From Acidobacteriota bacterium (GTDB lineage Bacteria > Acidobacteriota > Terriglobia > Bryobacterales > JACQDG01): DNA of 5,748 nucleotides. Shown piece after piece: positions 1-5,748 of this stretch. The stretch spans positions 1 to 5,748 of the forward strand of contig JACQDI010000631.1 of NCBI GenBank assembly GCA_016201195.1, read 5' to 3'. The stretch's first letter is position 1; every line of letters starts with the position of its first letter. The notes under the pieces are model-generated. The model searched no databases. It was not told the DNA's origin and worked only from the letters and a program-made list of their open reading frames with translations. The translations under genes were made by a program, and so were the position numbers.

Positions 1-10
1 GCGTCAGATC

Positions 11-16
11 AGGTGG
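11..16 (+). promoter_or_regulatory. Candidate ribosome binding site of the protease gene
   Basis: AGGTGG lies 7 nt before the GTG at 24. It supports this start and places the hydrophobic signal peptide directly at the N-terminus. Too little upstream sequence is present to judge a promoter. Confidence 0.5.
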
Positions 17-23
17 TAGGTTC

Positions 24-3000
24 GTGCGACAGAGCGTGCTCGGATTGGCGCTCGCAGCAGCGCTCCTGGGCCGCGAGAGAATCGAGACCTACGCGGTCGT
101 GTTAACCGAGCCGCCGGTGGGAAGGCGGCTTTCAAAACCGCTGAAGACGCCGGTGGTGAGGGCGCGGGCCGAGGAAGCGGAGATCGTTGCCCTGGCTGAG
201 ACGGTCGCCGAAACGCAGCGGCCGATCCGCGCGGCAATCGAACAGATGGGCCTCCCGGTTACCGGCTCGACCCGCCACGTGCTCAACGCCGTCTTCGTCG
301 AGGCTACCCCAGAGCAGGCGAGGCGCCTGCGCTCGCTCGCCGGGGTGCGCGGCGTGGTGCGCATGGTGCGCTACAAGCCGCTGCTCAACGCCGCCGCCGA
401 CCTGATCAACGCCCCGGCGGCCTGGGACGCTCTGGGCGGCGTCTCCAACGCCGGCGCCGGGATCAAGATCGGAATCATCGACACAGGCCTGGACAATACC
501 CACCCCGGCTTGCAGGACCCGAGCCTGCCGCTGCCGGCCGGCTATCCGCGCGCGACGCCGCAAGATCTGCCTTTCACCAGCAACAAGATCATCGCAGCCC
601 GCTCCTACGTAAAGCCCAGCGGGAAGATTGATCCGGCGCGCTCGCGCCCCGACGACTATACCCCGCGCGACCGTTCCGGGCACGGGACCTTCGTGGCCCT
701 GATCGCCGCCGGCCGGCGCATCGACAGCCCGGCCGGCGGGCCCCTTACCGGGATCGCCCCCAAGGCGTTTTTGGGCAACTACAAGACCTCCGGCTCGACC
801 GACATCAACGACGGGCCGCGGCAGGATTCGGTCCTGATGGCCATGGACGACGCAGTGTCCGACGGCATGGACGTGGTGAACCTGAGCCTGGGCAGCATTG
901 CAACCTACGCGCCTGACGACACGGGCTTCGCGTGCTCGAGCGACCCGCGGGCCATCTGCGATCCGCTCGCCGAAGCAGTTGCGGTTGCCACCGAAAACTT
1001 CGGGATGGTGGTGGTCCTGGCGGCGGGTAACGACGGTGACCGGGGCGTGAACTTCCCTGCGCTCAATACCATCTCCTCGCCGGGCACCGCGCACGATGCC
1101 ATTACCGTAGGGGCCACCACCAGTTCGCGCCTGCTCACTTCCACGCTGCGGGGCGGCAGCGGCGCGTCGAGTTCGCTCCAGGCGGCGCCCGCCCTCTTCG
1201 GCAACGGCCCGCGGCCCGACCGCCCCCTCACCGGCCGCATCCGCAGCGTTGAGGACGTGGGCGACGACGGAACCGCCTGCAAGGCGCTGCCCGCCTCCTC
1301 GCTCGCGGGGGTGATGGCGCTGGTGCGCCGCGGCAATTGCGATTTCGAGGACAAGGTTGTGAACACGCAGGCGGCCGGGGCGACGGCGGTCGTGGTCTAT
1401 AACCGCACCGGCCAGCAGGATCCCATCACCATGACCGGGTTGGTAAACGCCACCATCCCCGCGGTCATGGTGGGCAACACCGTGGGACTCGATCTGCGCA
1501 GCTACATCCGCTCGAACACCAGCGCTACCGTCACGCTCGATCCGCAACTGGTATCTCGCTCGACCACCGCCGACCGCGTCGCCGGCTTCAGCGCCCGCGG
1601 CCCCAGCATCGACATGGAGGTCAAGCCGGACGTGGTCGCCCCGGGTGTCAGCATCTTCTCGGCGACTCAGAAGCTCGATCCTAACGGAGCGGAGTTCGAT
1701 CCCACCGGGTTTACAACTTTGGAAGGCAGCAGCTTCAGCGCCGCGCTGGCTAGTGGCGTGGCGGCCCTGGTTTTCCAGCGGTTTCCGAACTTCGATCCTT
1801 TCCAGGTGAAGTCGGCGGTGGTGACCACGGCTACGGCGAACGTTCTCGACGGCGGCAACCCGGCGCGGGAGACCTCGGTCGGGGCGGGCAAGCTCAACGC
1901 CGCGGCGGCGATCAATCCCGGGGCCTTGGTCGATCCGGCCAACTTCAGCTTCGGCGCGCTCACCAGCGCTACGAGATTCCCCATCAGCGGCACGCTGGCG
2001 CTAACCAACGCAGGTGCGGCCAGCGATACTTTCCGCATCGACGTGCAGCAGCGCGATCCGGATTCGAACGCCCGCGTCACGGTGAACGGCGGCACTTCGG
2101 CCAGCGTGCAGTTGGGCTCGGGGCAGAGCGCGCGCCTGACCGTGGCCCTCAGCGGCTCCCTGCCCCGCCCCGGGTTCTACGAGGGCGCGCTCGTGATCCG
2201 GGGAACGACGGCCAACCTGCGCGTCGTCTACCACTACGCCGTAGCCACTGGCCAGCCGGCGAACATCATTCCGATCGAAGGCGACGGGGTGGTGGGCACG
2301 GCGGGAAAACCGCACCCAACCCTGCTCATCTTCAAACTAGTCGACACGGTCGGATTGCCGGTTCCCAACGCAAACGTGCAATTCCAGGTGACCCAGGGCG
2401 GGGGGAAGATCGTGGAGGCCGACGCCAAGACCGACATTTACGGCATCGCCGCCGCTGATGTGGACCTGGGGCCGGACATTGGGGATCAAAGCTATTCGGC
2501 CACCGCCGGCGGTCTGACCTTCACCTTCCTCGACGCCGCCCGGCCAGAGCCGGTGATCAACAACGGCGGCGTGGTCAACGGCGCGAGCTTCGCCCGCGGC
2601 AAGACGGTGGCTCCGGGGTCGATCATCTCCATTTTCGGCGCGAACCTGGCCGAGAACATCCGCGGCGCCATCCGACTGCCGTTGCCCCTGGCGCTCTATC
2701 ACGTGAGCGTCAGCTTCGACCAGCCGGACGCGGGCGTGAGCGTCCCCGGGCGGTTGTTCTTCGTCAGCCCCGGACAGCTCAACGTGCAAGTGCCCTGGGA
2801 GCTGGCCGGGCTGACCTTCGCCATGGTCAAGGTGCGCATCAACGATTCGGTCAGCGCGGTCTACCGGCTGGAGTTGAGCGATTACGCCCCGGGGATCTTC
2901 GAGTATGACCTCAGCGGCCAGAAGTTCGGGGTGGTCACCCACGCTGACGGAAGCGTAGTCACGCCGTCGAACCCGGCCCGGCGCGGGGAAACCGTCATCG

Positions 3001-3269
3001 TGTATGCCACCGGGGTCGGCCCGGTCGATCCGCCGCAGGCGAGCGGCGAAGCGGCCTCCGCCCAGCCTTTGGCCCGCATGGTGCAGACGCCGGTAGTCAC
3101 CGTGGGTGGGCAGGCGGCCAGCGTGTTCTTCTCCGGCCTGGCGCCGTCTTTCGTGGGCCTCAACCAGCTCAACGTCACCATTCCTTTGGGTGCGCCGAGC
3201 GGCGTCCAGCCTCTGGTCATCACCGCCAACGGCATCCCCAGCAATACGGTCAACGTGCCGGTGCAGTAA
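24..3269 (+). CDS. Secreted subtilisin-like serine protease (S8) with PA, Fn3-like, Big_1-like and Solibacter C-terminal domains
   Basis: Predicted exported endopeptidase of 1081 residues. Residues 1-16 form a short signal peptide (one Arg, then a Leu/Ala-rich core). Residues about 22-115 resemble an I9 propeptide, which chaperones and inhibits the enzyme until cleaved. The S8 triad is visible: Asp153 in IGIIDTG, His220 in SGHGTFVA and Ser570 in EGSSFSAA, with oxyanion Asn336 in AAGNDG. A PA domain (about 403-507) is inserted before the Ser block and may guide substrate access. Next come an Fn3-like domain (about 636-744), a Big_1-like Ig domain (about 745-843) and a TIGR03437-type domain (about 848-1081) common in secreted Acidobacteriota proteins. 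Cys304/Cys312 and Cys419/Cys439 could form disulphides. No membrane anchor is seen. The GTG start is supported by AGGTGG at 11-16, but the frame is open to the window edge, so an earlier start is possible. The substrate cannot be told from sequence. Confidence 0.93.
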   Translation: MRQSVLGLALAAALLGRERIETYAVVLTEPPVGRRLSKPLKTPVVRARAEEAEIVALAETVAETQRPIRAAIEQMGLPVTGSTRHVLNAVFVEATPEQARRLRSLAGVRGVVRMVRYKPLLNAAADLINAPAAWDALGGVSNAGAGIKIGIIDTGLDNTHPGLQDPSLPLPAGYPRATPQDLPFTSNKIIAARSYVKPSGKIDPARSRPDDYTPRDRSGHGTFVALIAAGRRIDSPAGGPLTGIAPKAFLGNYKTSGSTDINDGPRQDSVLMAMDDAVSDGMDVVNLSLGSIATYAPDDTGFACSSDPRAICDPLAEAVAVATENFGMVVVLAAGNDGDRGVNFPALNTISSPGTAHDAITVGATTSSRLLTSTLRGGSGASSSLQAAPALFGNGPRPDRPLTGRIRSVEDVGDDGTACKALPASSLAGVMALVRRGNCDFEDKVVNTQAAGATAVVVYNRTGQQDPITMTGLVNATIPAVMVGNTVGLDLRSYIRSNTSATVTLDPQLVSRSTTADRVAGFSARGPSIDMEVKPDVVAPGVSIFSATQKLDPNGAEFDPTGFTTLEGSSFSAALASGVAALVFQRFPNFDPFQVKSAVVTTATANVLDGGNPARETSVGAGKLNAAAAINPGALVDPANFSFGALTSATRFPISGTLALTNAGAASDTFRIDVQQRDPDSNARVTVNGGTSASVQLGSGQSARLTVALSGSLPRPGFYEGALVIRGTTANLRVVYHYAVATGQPANIIPIEGDGVVGTAGKPHPTLLIFKLVDTVGLPVPNANVQFQVTQGGGKIVEADAKTDIYGIAAADVDLGPDIGDQSYSATAGGLTFTFLDAARPEPVINNGGVVNGASFARGKTVAPGSIISIFGANLAENIRGAIRLPLPLALYHVSVSFDQPDAGVSVPGRLFFVSPGQLNVQVPWELAGLTFAMVKVRINDSVSAVYRLELSDYAPGIFEYDLSGQKFGVVTHADGSVVTPSNPARRGETVIVYATGVGPVDPPQASGEAASAQPLARMVQTPVVTVGGQAASVFFSGLAPSFVGLNQLNVTIPLGAPSGVQPLVITANGIPSNTVNVPVQ

Positions 3270-3281
3270 ACGAAACGTAAG

Positions 3282-3698
3282 CTACGCGTGGATCTCGCGG
3301 ATCAGGCGCAGGGACAAAGGCAAGGATCGAAGGCGATCCAGACCGTAATTCATCGCCCGCACGTAGTTGACGACGTCCGGCACGTCCGCCGGCATGTCTC
3401 TCCGGGCCGCTTCGGCCTCGTATTCGAGCAGGTCGGTCAGAGAAGCCTGGTTTCCCTCGATCTGAGAGGAAAAGACCGCCTCCTTTCGCACCTACATGGC
3501 GACGAACAGGTCTGGATTGGGAAGCAACTCGGTGGCTGCGTCCAGGCGACCCAGGGCCATGTCGGCTTCCGAGAGAAGAACCTGCATTGGGGCATCCAGC
3601 GCCAGCGGTGGATCGGGCGGCAAGGGTCTGGGGATAAACGCCTTATATCCAGAAGGTTGCAGGGTATATCGCCCGGATCTGTGCGCTCCGTCACTCAT
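3282..3698 (-). pseudogene. Fic-family protein, N-terminal fragment with internal stop (catalytic domain missing)
   Basis: Fic proteins transfer AMP or related groups onto target proteins. Only the Fic_N region remains here. Reading from the ATG at 3698, codons 1-68 give a typical start (RSGRY, then KAFIPRPLPPDPPL, then LPNPDLFVAM). Codon 69 is TAG (3494-3492), and codons 70-138 continue in the same frame with VRKEAVFSSQIEGNQASL up to LRLIREIHA before a second TAG at 3284-3282. Relatives usually have Tyr at codon 69 (AMYVRKEA), so one substitution explains the stop. SSQIEG (codons 77-82) fits the class II inhibitory motif [S/T]xxxE[G/N]. The HPFxxGNGRxxR catalytic loop should lie further downstream but is absent, since the fragment ends 12 nt from the convergent protease stop. 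Family length is roughly 350-380 residues, so about 60% is missing. A purine-rich GGAAGGG (3706-3700) sits very close to the ATG. The assignment is firm; whether either half is translated is unknown. Confidence 0.88.
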
Positions 3699-3763
3699 GC
3701 CCTTCCAGGTCCGCAAACGCAACTCGGTCCGATATTCGGGCGCCGGGCCGGCACCGTTGAGCA

Positions 3764-4009
3764 TCAGCGACTTGGCATCTCTACTTTCGCATGCAGGGGT
3801 ACTGGGAATGCGCCGAACGGGCTTGCCGGATCGTACAGCCCTTCACCCTGCCATTCCACCCAGACGTGAGCCTGTAATTGACCCGTCTGGTCCTTTATTC
3901 CTGGATGCAAATCCACACCGACGCCCCGGCGCCGCCGAAGTGCCAGCCGGGGAGCGCGCCGCCAAACCCAATCTCTCAGTAGTGTTCGCAGACCGCAGGT
4001 CCGCAGCAT
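3764..4009 (-). pseudogene. Probable remnant of a lasso-peptide B2 (transglutaminase-like) protease, C-terminal part
   Basis: Intact B2 proteins cut the leader peptide from lasso-peptide precursors and work with a PqqD-like B1 and an asparagine-synthase-like cyclase. This 81-residue frame matches that family only from about residue 21 (position 3949) onward: a Leu/Arg-rich stretch ending in RRRGVGVDL, then a short loop, then QLQAHVWVEWQGEGLYDP. The AHxWVE block with the expected catalytic His48 is the best evidence. The region where the catalytic Cys should lie (usually a CLxRxLAL-like motif) reads APRLALRRRR and has no Cys, and the upstream sequence to the TAA at 4075 does not look like the family N-terminus. 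A frameshift, deletion or wider decay is likely. The TGA (3766-3764) overlaps an ATG that opens the frame leading into the Fic remnant. No B1, cyclase or precursor is intact in the window. The family call is by eye and could be wrong. Confidence 0.45.
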
Positions 4010-4242
4010 GCTCCGCAGGACCGGCAGGGTCGGGAGGTGGCGAATCGGGCGGGTGCGGTTCGGATAACCGGGTTACCTAAATGTCCAGCATCAATAAAGC
4101 TCCGCCGTTTCGCTTACATCGCCCAGTCCGGCAGGGCGACCGCGGCGATTCGTCCCTTCCACATGGAAACCCCCACTATAATATAATGCGAACTGCAATA
4201 CGAACCGGGGCCGGCGCGCAAGAAAGAAAGTCGCGCCGATAC

Positions 4243-4272
4243 TTGACATAAGCAAACTTGATTGATTACAGT
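4243..4272 (+). promoter_or_regulatory. Candidate sigma70-type promoter for the str operon
   Basis: A perfect TTGACA (4243-4248) is followed after 18 nt by TACAGT (4267-4272), which matches 4 of 6 positions of the -10 consensus. It points toward rpsL and would give a leader of roughly 290 nt. The -10 is imperfect. Another AT-rich element with two overlapping TATAAT hexamers lies at 4177-4187 but has no good -35 partner. Confidence 0.4.
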
Positions 4273-4312
4273 AAAAGAGATTAGCGAGTGAGGTCTTCTG
4301 CTACCGGCTACC

Positions 4313-4474
4313 GTCCCGGGTGTTCGGGATCCGGCCGGCAGCCGGCCCCGAGGCTGTTTCCGGATTCCGTCCGGAAAGGCATGGGCCGTCCGCAGTAGTA
4401 TTCCTCGCAATTGGAAGCGGTCCGCTGGGGCTGTTTTCACTGTTCGCCGTCGATAAGGCTGGCTGTCAGCCCCA
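4313..4474 (+). promoter_or_regulatory. Structured 5' leader upstream of rpsL (consecutive inverted repeats)
   Basis: Four inverted repeats are visible in the presumed untranslated leader. TCCCG/CGGGA pairs at 4314-4318 with 4325-4329. GGCCGGC/GCCGGCC pairs at 4333-4339 with 4341-4347. TTTCCGGA (4357-4364) pairs perfectly with TCCGGAAA (4370-4377) around a 5-nt loop. TGGGGCTG (4426-4433) pairs perfectly with CAGCCCCA (4467-4474) across a 33-nt loop. None is followed by a proper T-run, so they are not obvious intrinsic terminators. Ribosomal protein operons are often controlled through leader structures, but no known leader class is recognised here. High GC makes chance pairing likely for some stems. 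Confidence 0.35.
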
Positions 4475-4558
4475 ATAGGGCGGCGTGGTTTTCAACTGGA
4501 AGTGAGTTTAGGAGCGCCCCCCTTGCGCCTGCTCTGCGCGCGGGCCGGGGAGCCGAAC

Positions 4559-4563
4559 GAGGG
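4559..4563 (+). promoter_or_regulatory. Ribosome binding site of rpsL
   Basis: GAGGG lies 6 nt before the GTG at 4570 and decides that GTG is the start. The protein then begins MPTFNQLV, the usual S12 N-terminus in this group. Confidence 0.7.
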
Positions 4564-4569
4564 TAATTC

Positions 4570-4944
4570 GTGCCGACATTCAACCAATTGGTGCGCCACG
4601 GCCGCCGGCCGCCTCACTGGAAGACAGCCTCGCCGGCGCTCGAAAGCTGCCCGCAGAAGCGCGGCGTCTGCACTCGCGTGTACACCTCCACACCGAAGAA
4701 GCCCAACTCCGCGCTGCGCAAGGTGGCGCGGGTGCGGCTGACCAACGGGATCGAGGTGACCACCTACATTCCCGGCGTCGGCCACAACCTCCAGGAGCAC
4801 TCCATCGTGCTGATCCGCGGGGGCCGCGTCAAGGACCTGCCGGGCGTGCGCTACCACGTGATTCGCGGCACCCTGGACGCGGCCGGCGTGGCGGACCGCA
4901 AGCAGGGGCGCAGCAAGTACGGGGCCAAGCGGCCCAAGGCGTAA
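4570..4944 (+). CDS. rpsL: 30S ribosomal protein S12
   Basis: S12 sits at the decoding centre of the small subunit and helps control tRNA selection accuracy. The 124-residue product has the same length and alignment register as E. coli S12. It carries CPQKRGVCTRVYT (27-39), TPKKPNSALRKV (41-52), GHNLQEHS (71-78), RGGRVKDLPGVRYH (83-96) and the C-terminus RSKYGAKRPKA. Lys43 and Lys88, the classic sites of streptomycin-resistance substitutions, are both the wild-type residue, and Asp89, the residue that can be methylthiolated in E. coli, is present. The N-terminal arm (residues 9-19, with His10 and Trp17) has fewer lysines than E. coli. The start is GTG. It is the first gene of the str operon, with rpsG 3 nt downstream. 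Confidence 0.98.
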   Translation: MPTFNQLVRHGRRPPHWKTASPALESCPQKRGVCTRVYTSTPKKPNSALRKVARVRLTNGIEVTTYIPGVGHNLQEHSIVLIRGGRVKDLPGVRYHVIRGTLDAAGVADRKQGRSKYGAKRPKA

Positions 4945-4947
4945 CCT

Positions 4948-5418
4948 ATGCCACGCAAAGGAAACATTGAACGACGGGAAGTGCTGGCGGACCCGGTTTA
5001 CAATTCCACGCTGGTGGAGAAGTTCATCTGCTCCATGATGTGGGACGGCAAGAAATCGACGGCGCAGCGAATCTTCTACCACACCATGAAACAGTTGCAG
5101 GAGCGCGCCAACGACGACGCGCTGAAAGTGTTCAAGAAGGCGGTGGAGAACTGCAAGCCGGTGCTGGAGGTCAAGACGCGGCGCGTGGGCGGGGCCAATT
5201 ACCAGGTGCCGGTAGAGGTGCCGCAAAACCGGCGCACCAGCCTGGCCATCCGCTGGCTGATCAACTATTCCCGGTCGCGGCCCGAGAAGGGCATGCCGGA
5301 GAAACTGACCGCCGAGTTGCTGGAAGCAGCCAACAACCGCGGCGGCGCCATCAAGAAAAAGGACGACGTACATCGCATGGCCGAGGCGAACAAAGCGTTC
5401 GCGCATTACAGATGGTGA
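4948..5418 (+). CDS. rpsG: 30S ribosomal protein S7
   Basis: S7 binds the 3' major domain of 16S rRNA, starts assembly of the 30S head and contacts the E-site tRNA. The product is 156 residues, the standard length for the short bacterial form. Family signatures seen include MPRKGNIERREVLADP (1-16), the S7 signature around KSTAQRIFYHTM, the beta-hairpin region RRVGGANYQVPVEV, RRTSLAIRWL and the C-terminus NKAFAHYRW. The ATG lies only 3 nt after the rpsL stop, so translation is probably coupled to S12. In E. coli, S7 represses its own operon through the S12-S7 junction; here that junction is too short for the same structure. A 96-nt gap with a large inverted repeat separates it from fusA. Confidence 0.98.
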   Translation: MPRKGNIERREVLADPVYNSTLVEKFICSMMWDGKKSTAQRIFYHTMKQLQERANDDALKVFKKAVENCKPVLEVKTRRVGGANYQVPVEVPQNRRTSLAIRWLINYSRSRPEKGMPEKLTAELLEAANNRGGAIKKKDDVHRMAEANKAFAHYRW

Positions 5419-5421
5419 AGC

Positions 5422-5504
5422 GGATCGTGGATCGTAGATCGTGGATCGTGGGCCCGAGACCCCGGAGGGTTTTTCCACGATCTACGTTCCACGTTCCACG
5501 TTCC
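5422..5504 (+). repeat. Heptamer-built imperfect inverted repeat between rpsG and fusA
   Basis: The left arm holds four 7-bp units GATCGTG/A (5423-5450) and the right arm four 7-bp units TTCCACG or ATCTACG (5473-5500) plus a partial TTCC. Positions 5422-5445 pair with 5474-5497 at 22 of 24 positions. The uninterrupted core is 13 bp (5433-5445 with 5474-5486), and the two mismatches are T-T. The one variant unit in the left arm (CGTAGAT) faces the one variant unit in the right arm (ATCTACG), so pairing is kept. The 28-nt loop holds a small ACCC-CGGA-GGGT hairpin (5459-5470) followed by four further T. It would be transcribed inside the str mRNA. Confidence 0.85.
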
Positions 5505-5514
5505 TAAAAGATTT

Positions 5515-5748
5515 ATGGCCCGTACCGTAGCACTTTCGCAATACCGGAATATCGGCATCATGGCCCATATTGATGCCGGTAAGACCACCACCACGGAGCG
5601 CGTCCTTTACTACACGGGGCGGACGCACCGTCTGGGCGAGGTGCATGAAGGCACGGCCATCATGGACTACATGGAGCAGGAGCAGGAGCGGGGCATCACC
5701 ATCACCTCCGCCGCCACCACCTGCGAATGGCGCGACTGCCGCATCAAC
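5515..5748 (+). CDS. fusA: Elongation factor G, N-terminal part (runs off the window)
   Basis: EF-G is the GTPase that moves tRNAs and mRNA through the ribosome after peptide bond formation and helps recycle ribosomes with RRF. The first 78 codons are present and open to the window edge. They read MARTVALSQYRNIGIMAH, the P-loop AHIDAGKTTTTER (G1, residues 17-29), YYTGRTHRLGEVHEGTAIMDYMEQEQ, then RGITITSAATT (switch I, G2 Thr near residue 62). Only the start of the roughly 690-700-residue protein is visible. The ATG at 5515 is chosen because it gives the usual EF-G N-terminus. Only a weak purine stretch (AAAAGA, 5506-5511) precedes it, with no clear GGAGG. It is the third gene of the str operon after rpsL and rpsG. 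Confidence 0.97.
   Translation, partial: MARTVALSQYRNIGIMAHIDAGKTTTTERVLYYTGRTHRLGEVHEGTAIMDYMEQEQERGITITSAATTCEWRDCRIN

Larger units (their letters stand above)
4010..4569. other. Intergenic region without a convincing gene: promoter-like AT-richer stretch and str operon leader
   Basis: Open frames here (for example 4114-4440 on the - strand, and a 56-codon frame at 4081-4251 on the + strand) show no recognisable family, domain or plausible composition. The stretch 4175-4275 is clearly richer in A and T than its surroundings and holds promoter-like hexamers. From about 4300 to 4480 several inverted repeats follow one another. The usual upstream neighbours of rpsL in many bacteria (rpoB-rpoC) are not here. 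Confidence 0.6.

Noticed and set aside
132..1547. 471-codon open frame on the - strand inside the protease gene
   Set aside because: It lies antisense to a gene with clear S8 motifs. Its translation is rich in Arg, Gly, His and Val with no recognisable family, as expected for a shadow frame in GC-rich coding DNA.
3492..3764. Separate short gene starting at the ATG of 3764 on the - strand
   Set aside because: Residues 1-22 of that frame match nothing I recognise, while Fic homology begins at the internal ATG of 3698. The upstream part is better seen as read-through sequence.
3288..4080. Two overlapping + strand frames (3288-3869 and 3496-4080)
   Set aside because: They are antisense to the well-supported Fic frame and the B2-like remnant; the translations show no family resemblance.
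4177..4187. Two overlapping TATAAT hexamers as a strong promoter
   Set aside because: No convincing -35 element lies 16-18 nt upstream on the + strand, nor a good pair on the - strand. The TTGACA/TACAGT pair at 4243-4272 is a better candidate.
4081..4251. 56-codon + strand frame starting MSSINKAPPF
   Set aside because: No ribosome binding site, no recognisable similarity, and it runs through the promoter-like AT-rich stretch.
4114..4440. 108-codon open frame on the - strand in the region before rpsL
   Set aside because: It covers the promoter-like stretch and part of the leader, has no recognisable motif, and its composition changes along its length without domain character.
5456..5474. Small hairpin plus T-run in the rpsG-fusA gap as an intrinsic terminator
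   Set aside because: The clean stem is only 4 bp and the T-run is 5 nt including one stem base. It sits in the loop of the larger inverted repeat, and termination here would cut off fusA.
5423..5504. CRISPR array or coding tandem repeat
   Set aside because: Units are 7 bp with no spacers. The + strand frame through it is only an extension of a shadow frame of rpsG.

Overview
The window most likely comes from an Acidobacteriota genome, probably Bryobacterales/Solibacter-like. It is GC-rich. The large secreted protease at the left ends in the roughly 235-residue C-terminal domain known as the 'Solibacter uncharacterized C-terminal' family (TIGR03437 type), and the S12, S7 and EF-G sequences at the right fit that group by eye. 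This placement rests on recognition, not on a search.

Layout. (1) Positions 24-3269, + strand: an exported subtilisin-family protease of 1081 residues. It has a signal peptide, an I9-type propeptide, an S8 catalytic core interrupted by a PA domain, an Fn3-like domain, a Big_1-like Ig domain and the Solibacter C-terminal domain. (2) Positions 3282 to about 4072, - strand: a decayed segment. It holds the N-terminal third of a class II Fic-family gene, broken by an in-frame TAG and lacking the catalytic domain. Upstream of it lies a remnant that looks like the C-terminal half of a lasso-peptide B2 (transglutaminase-like) protease. (3) Positions about 4073-4569: no convincing gene. It holds an AT-richer promoter-like stretch and then a GC-rich leader with several inverted repeats. 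(4) Positions 4570-5748, + strand: the start of the str ribosomal operon, with rpsL (S12), rpsG (S7) and the first 78 codons of fusA (EF-G), which runs off the window. The rpsG-fusA gap carries a striking inverted repeat built from 7-bp units.

How the parts relate. The str genes are a normal co-transcribed translation operon, with only 3 nt between rpsL and rpsG. The protease is an independent secreted enzyme. The Fic and B2-like remnants look like debris of accessory genes that once lay between them. I found no intact novel multi-gene system. The most unusual items are the heptamer-built hairpin inside the str operon, the Fic remnant that keeps its inhibitory motif but has lost its catalytic domain, and the possible RiPP-locus remnant.
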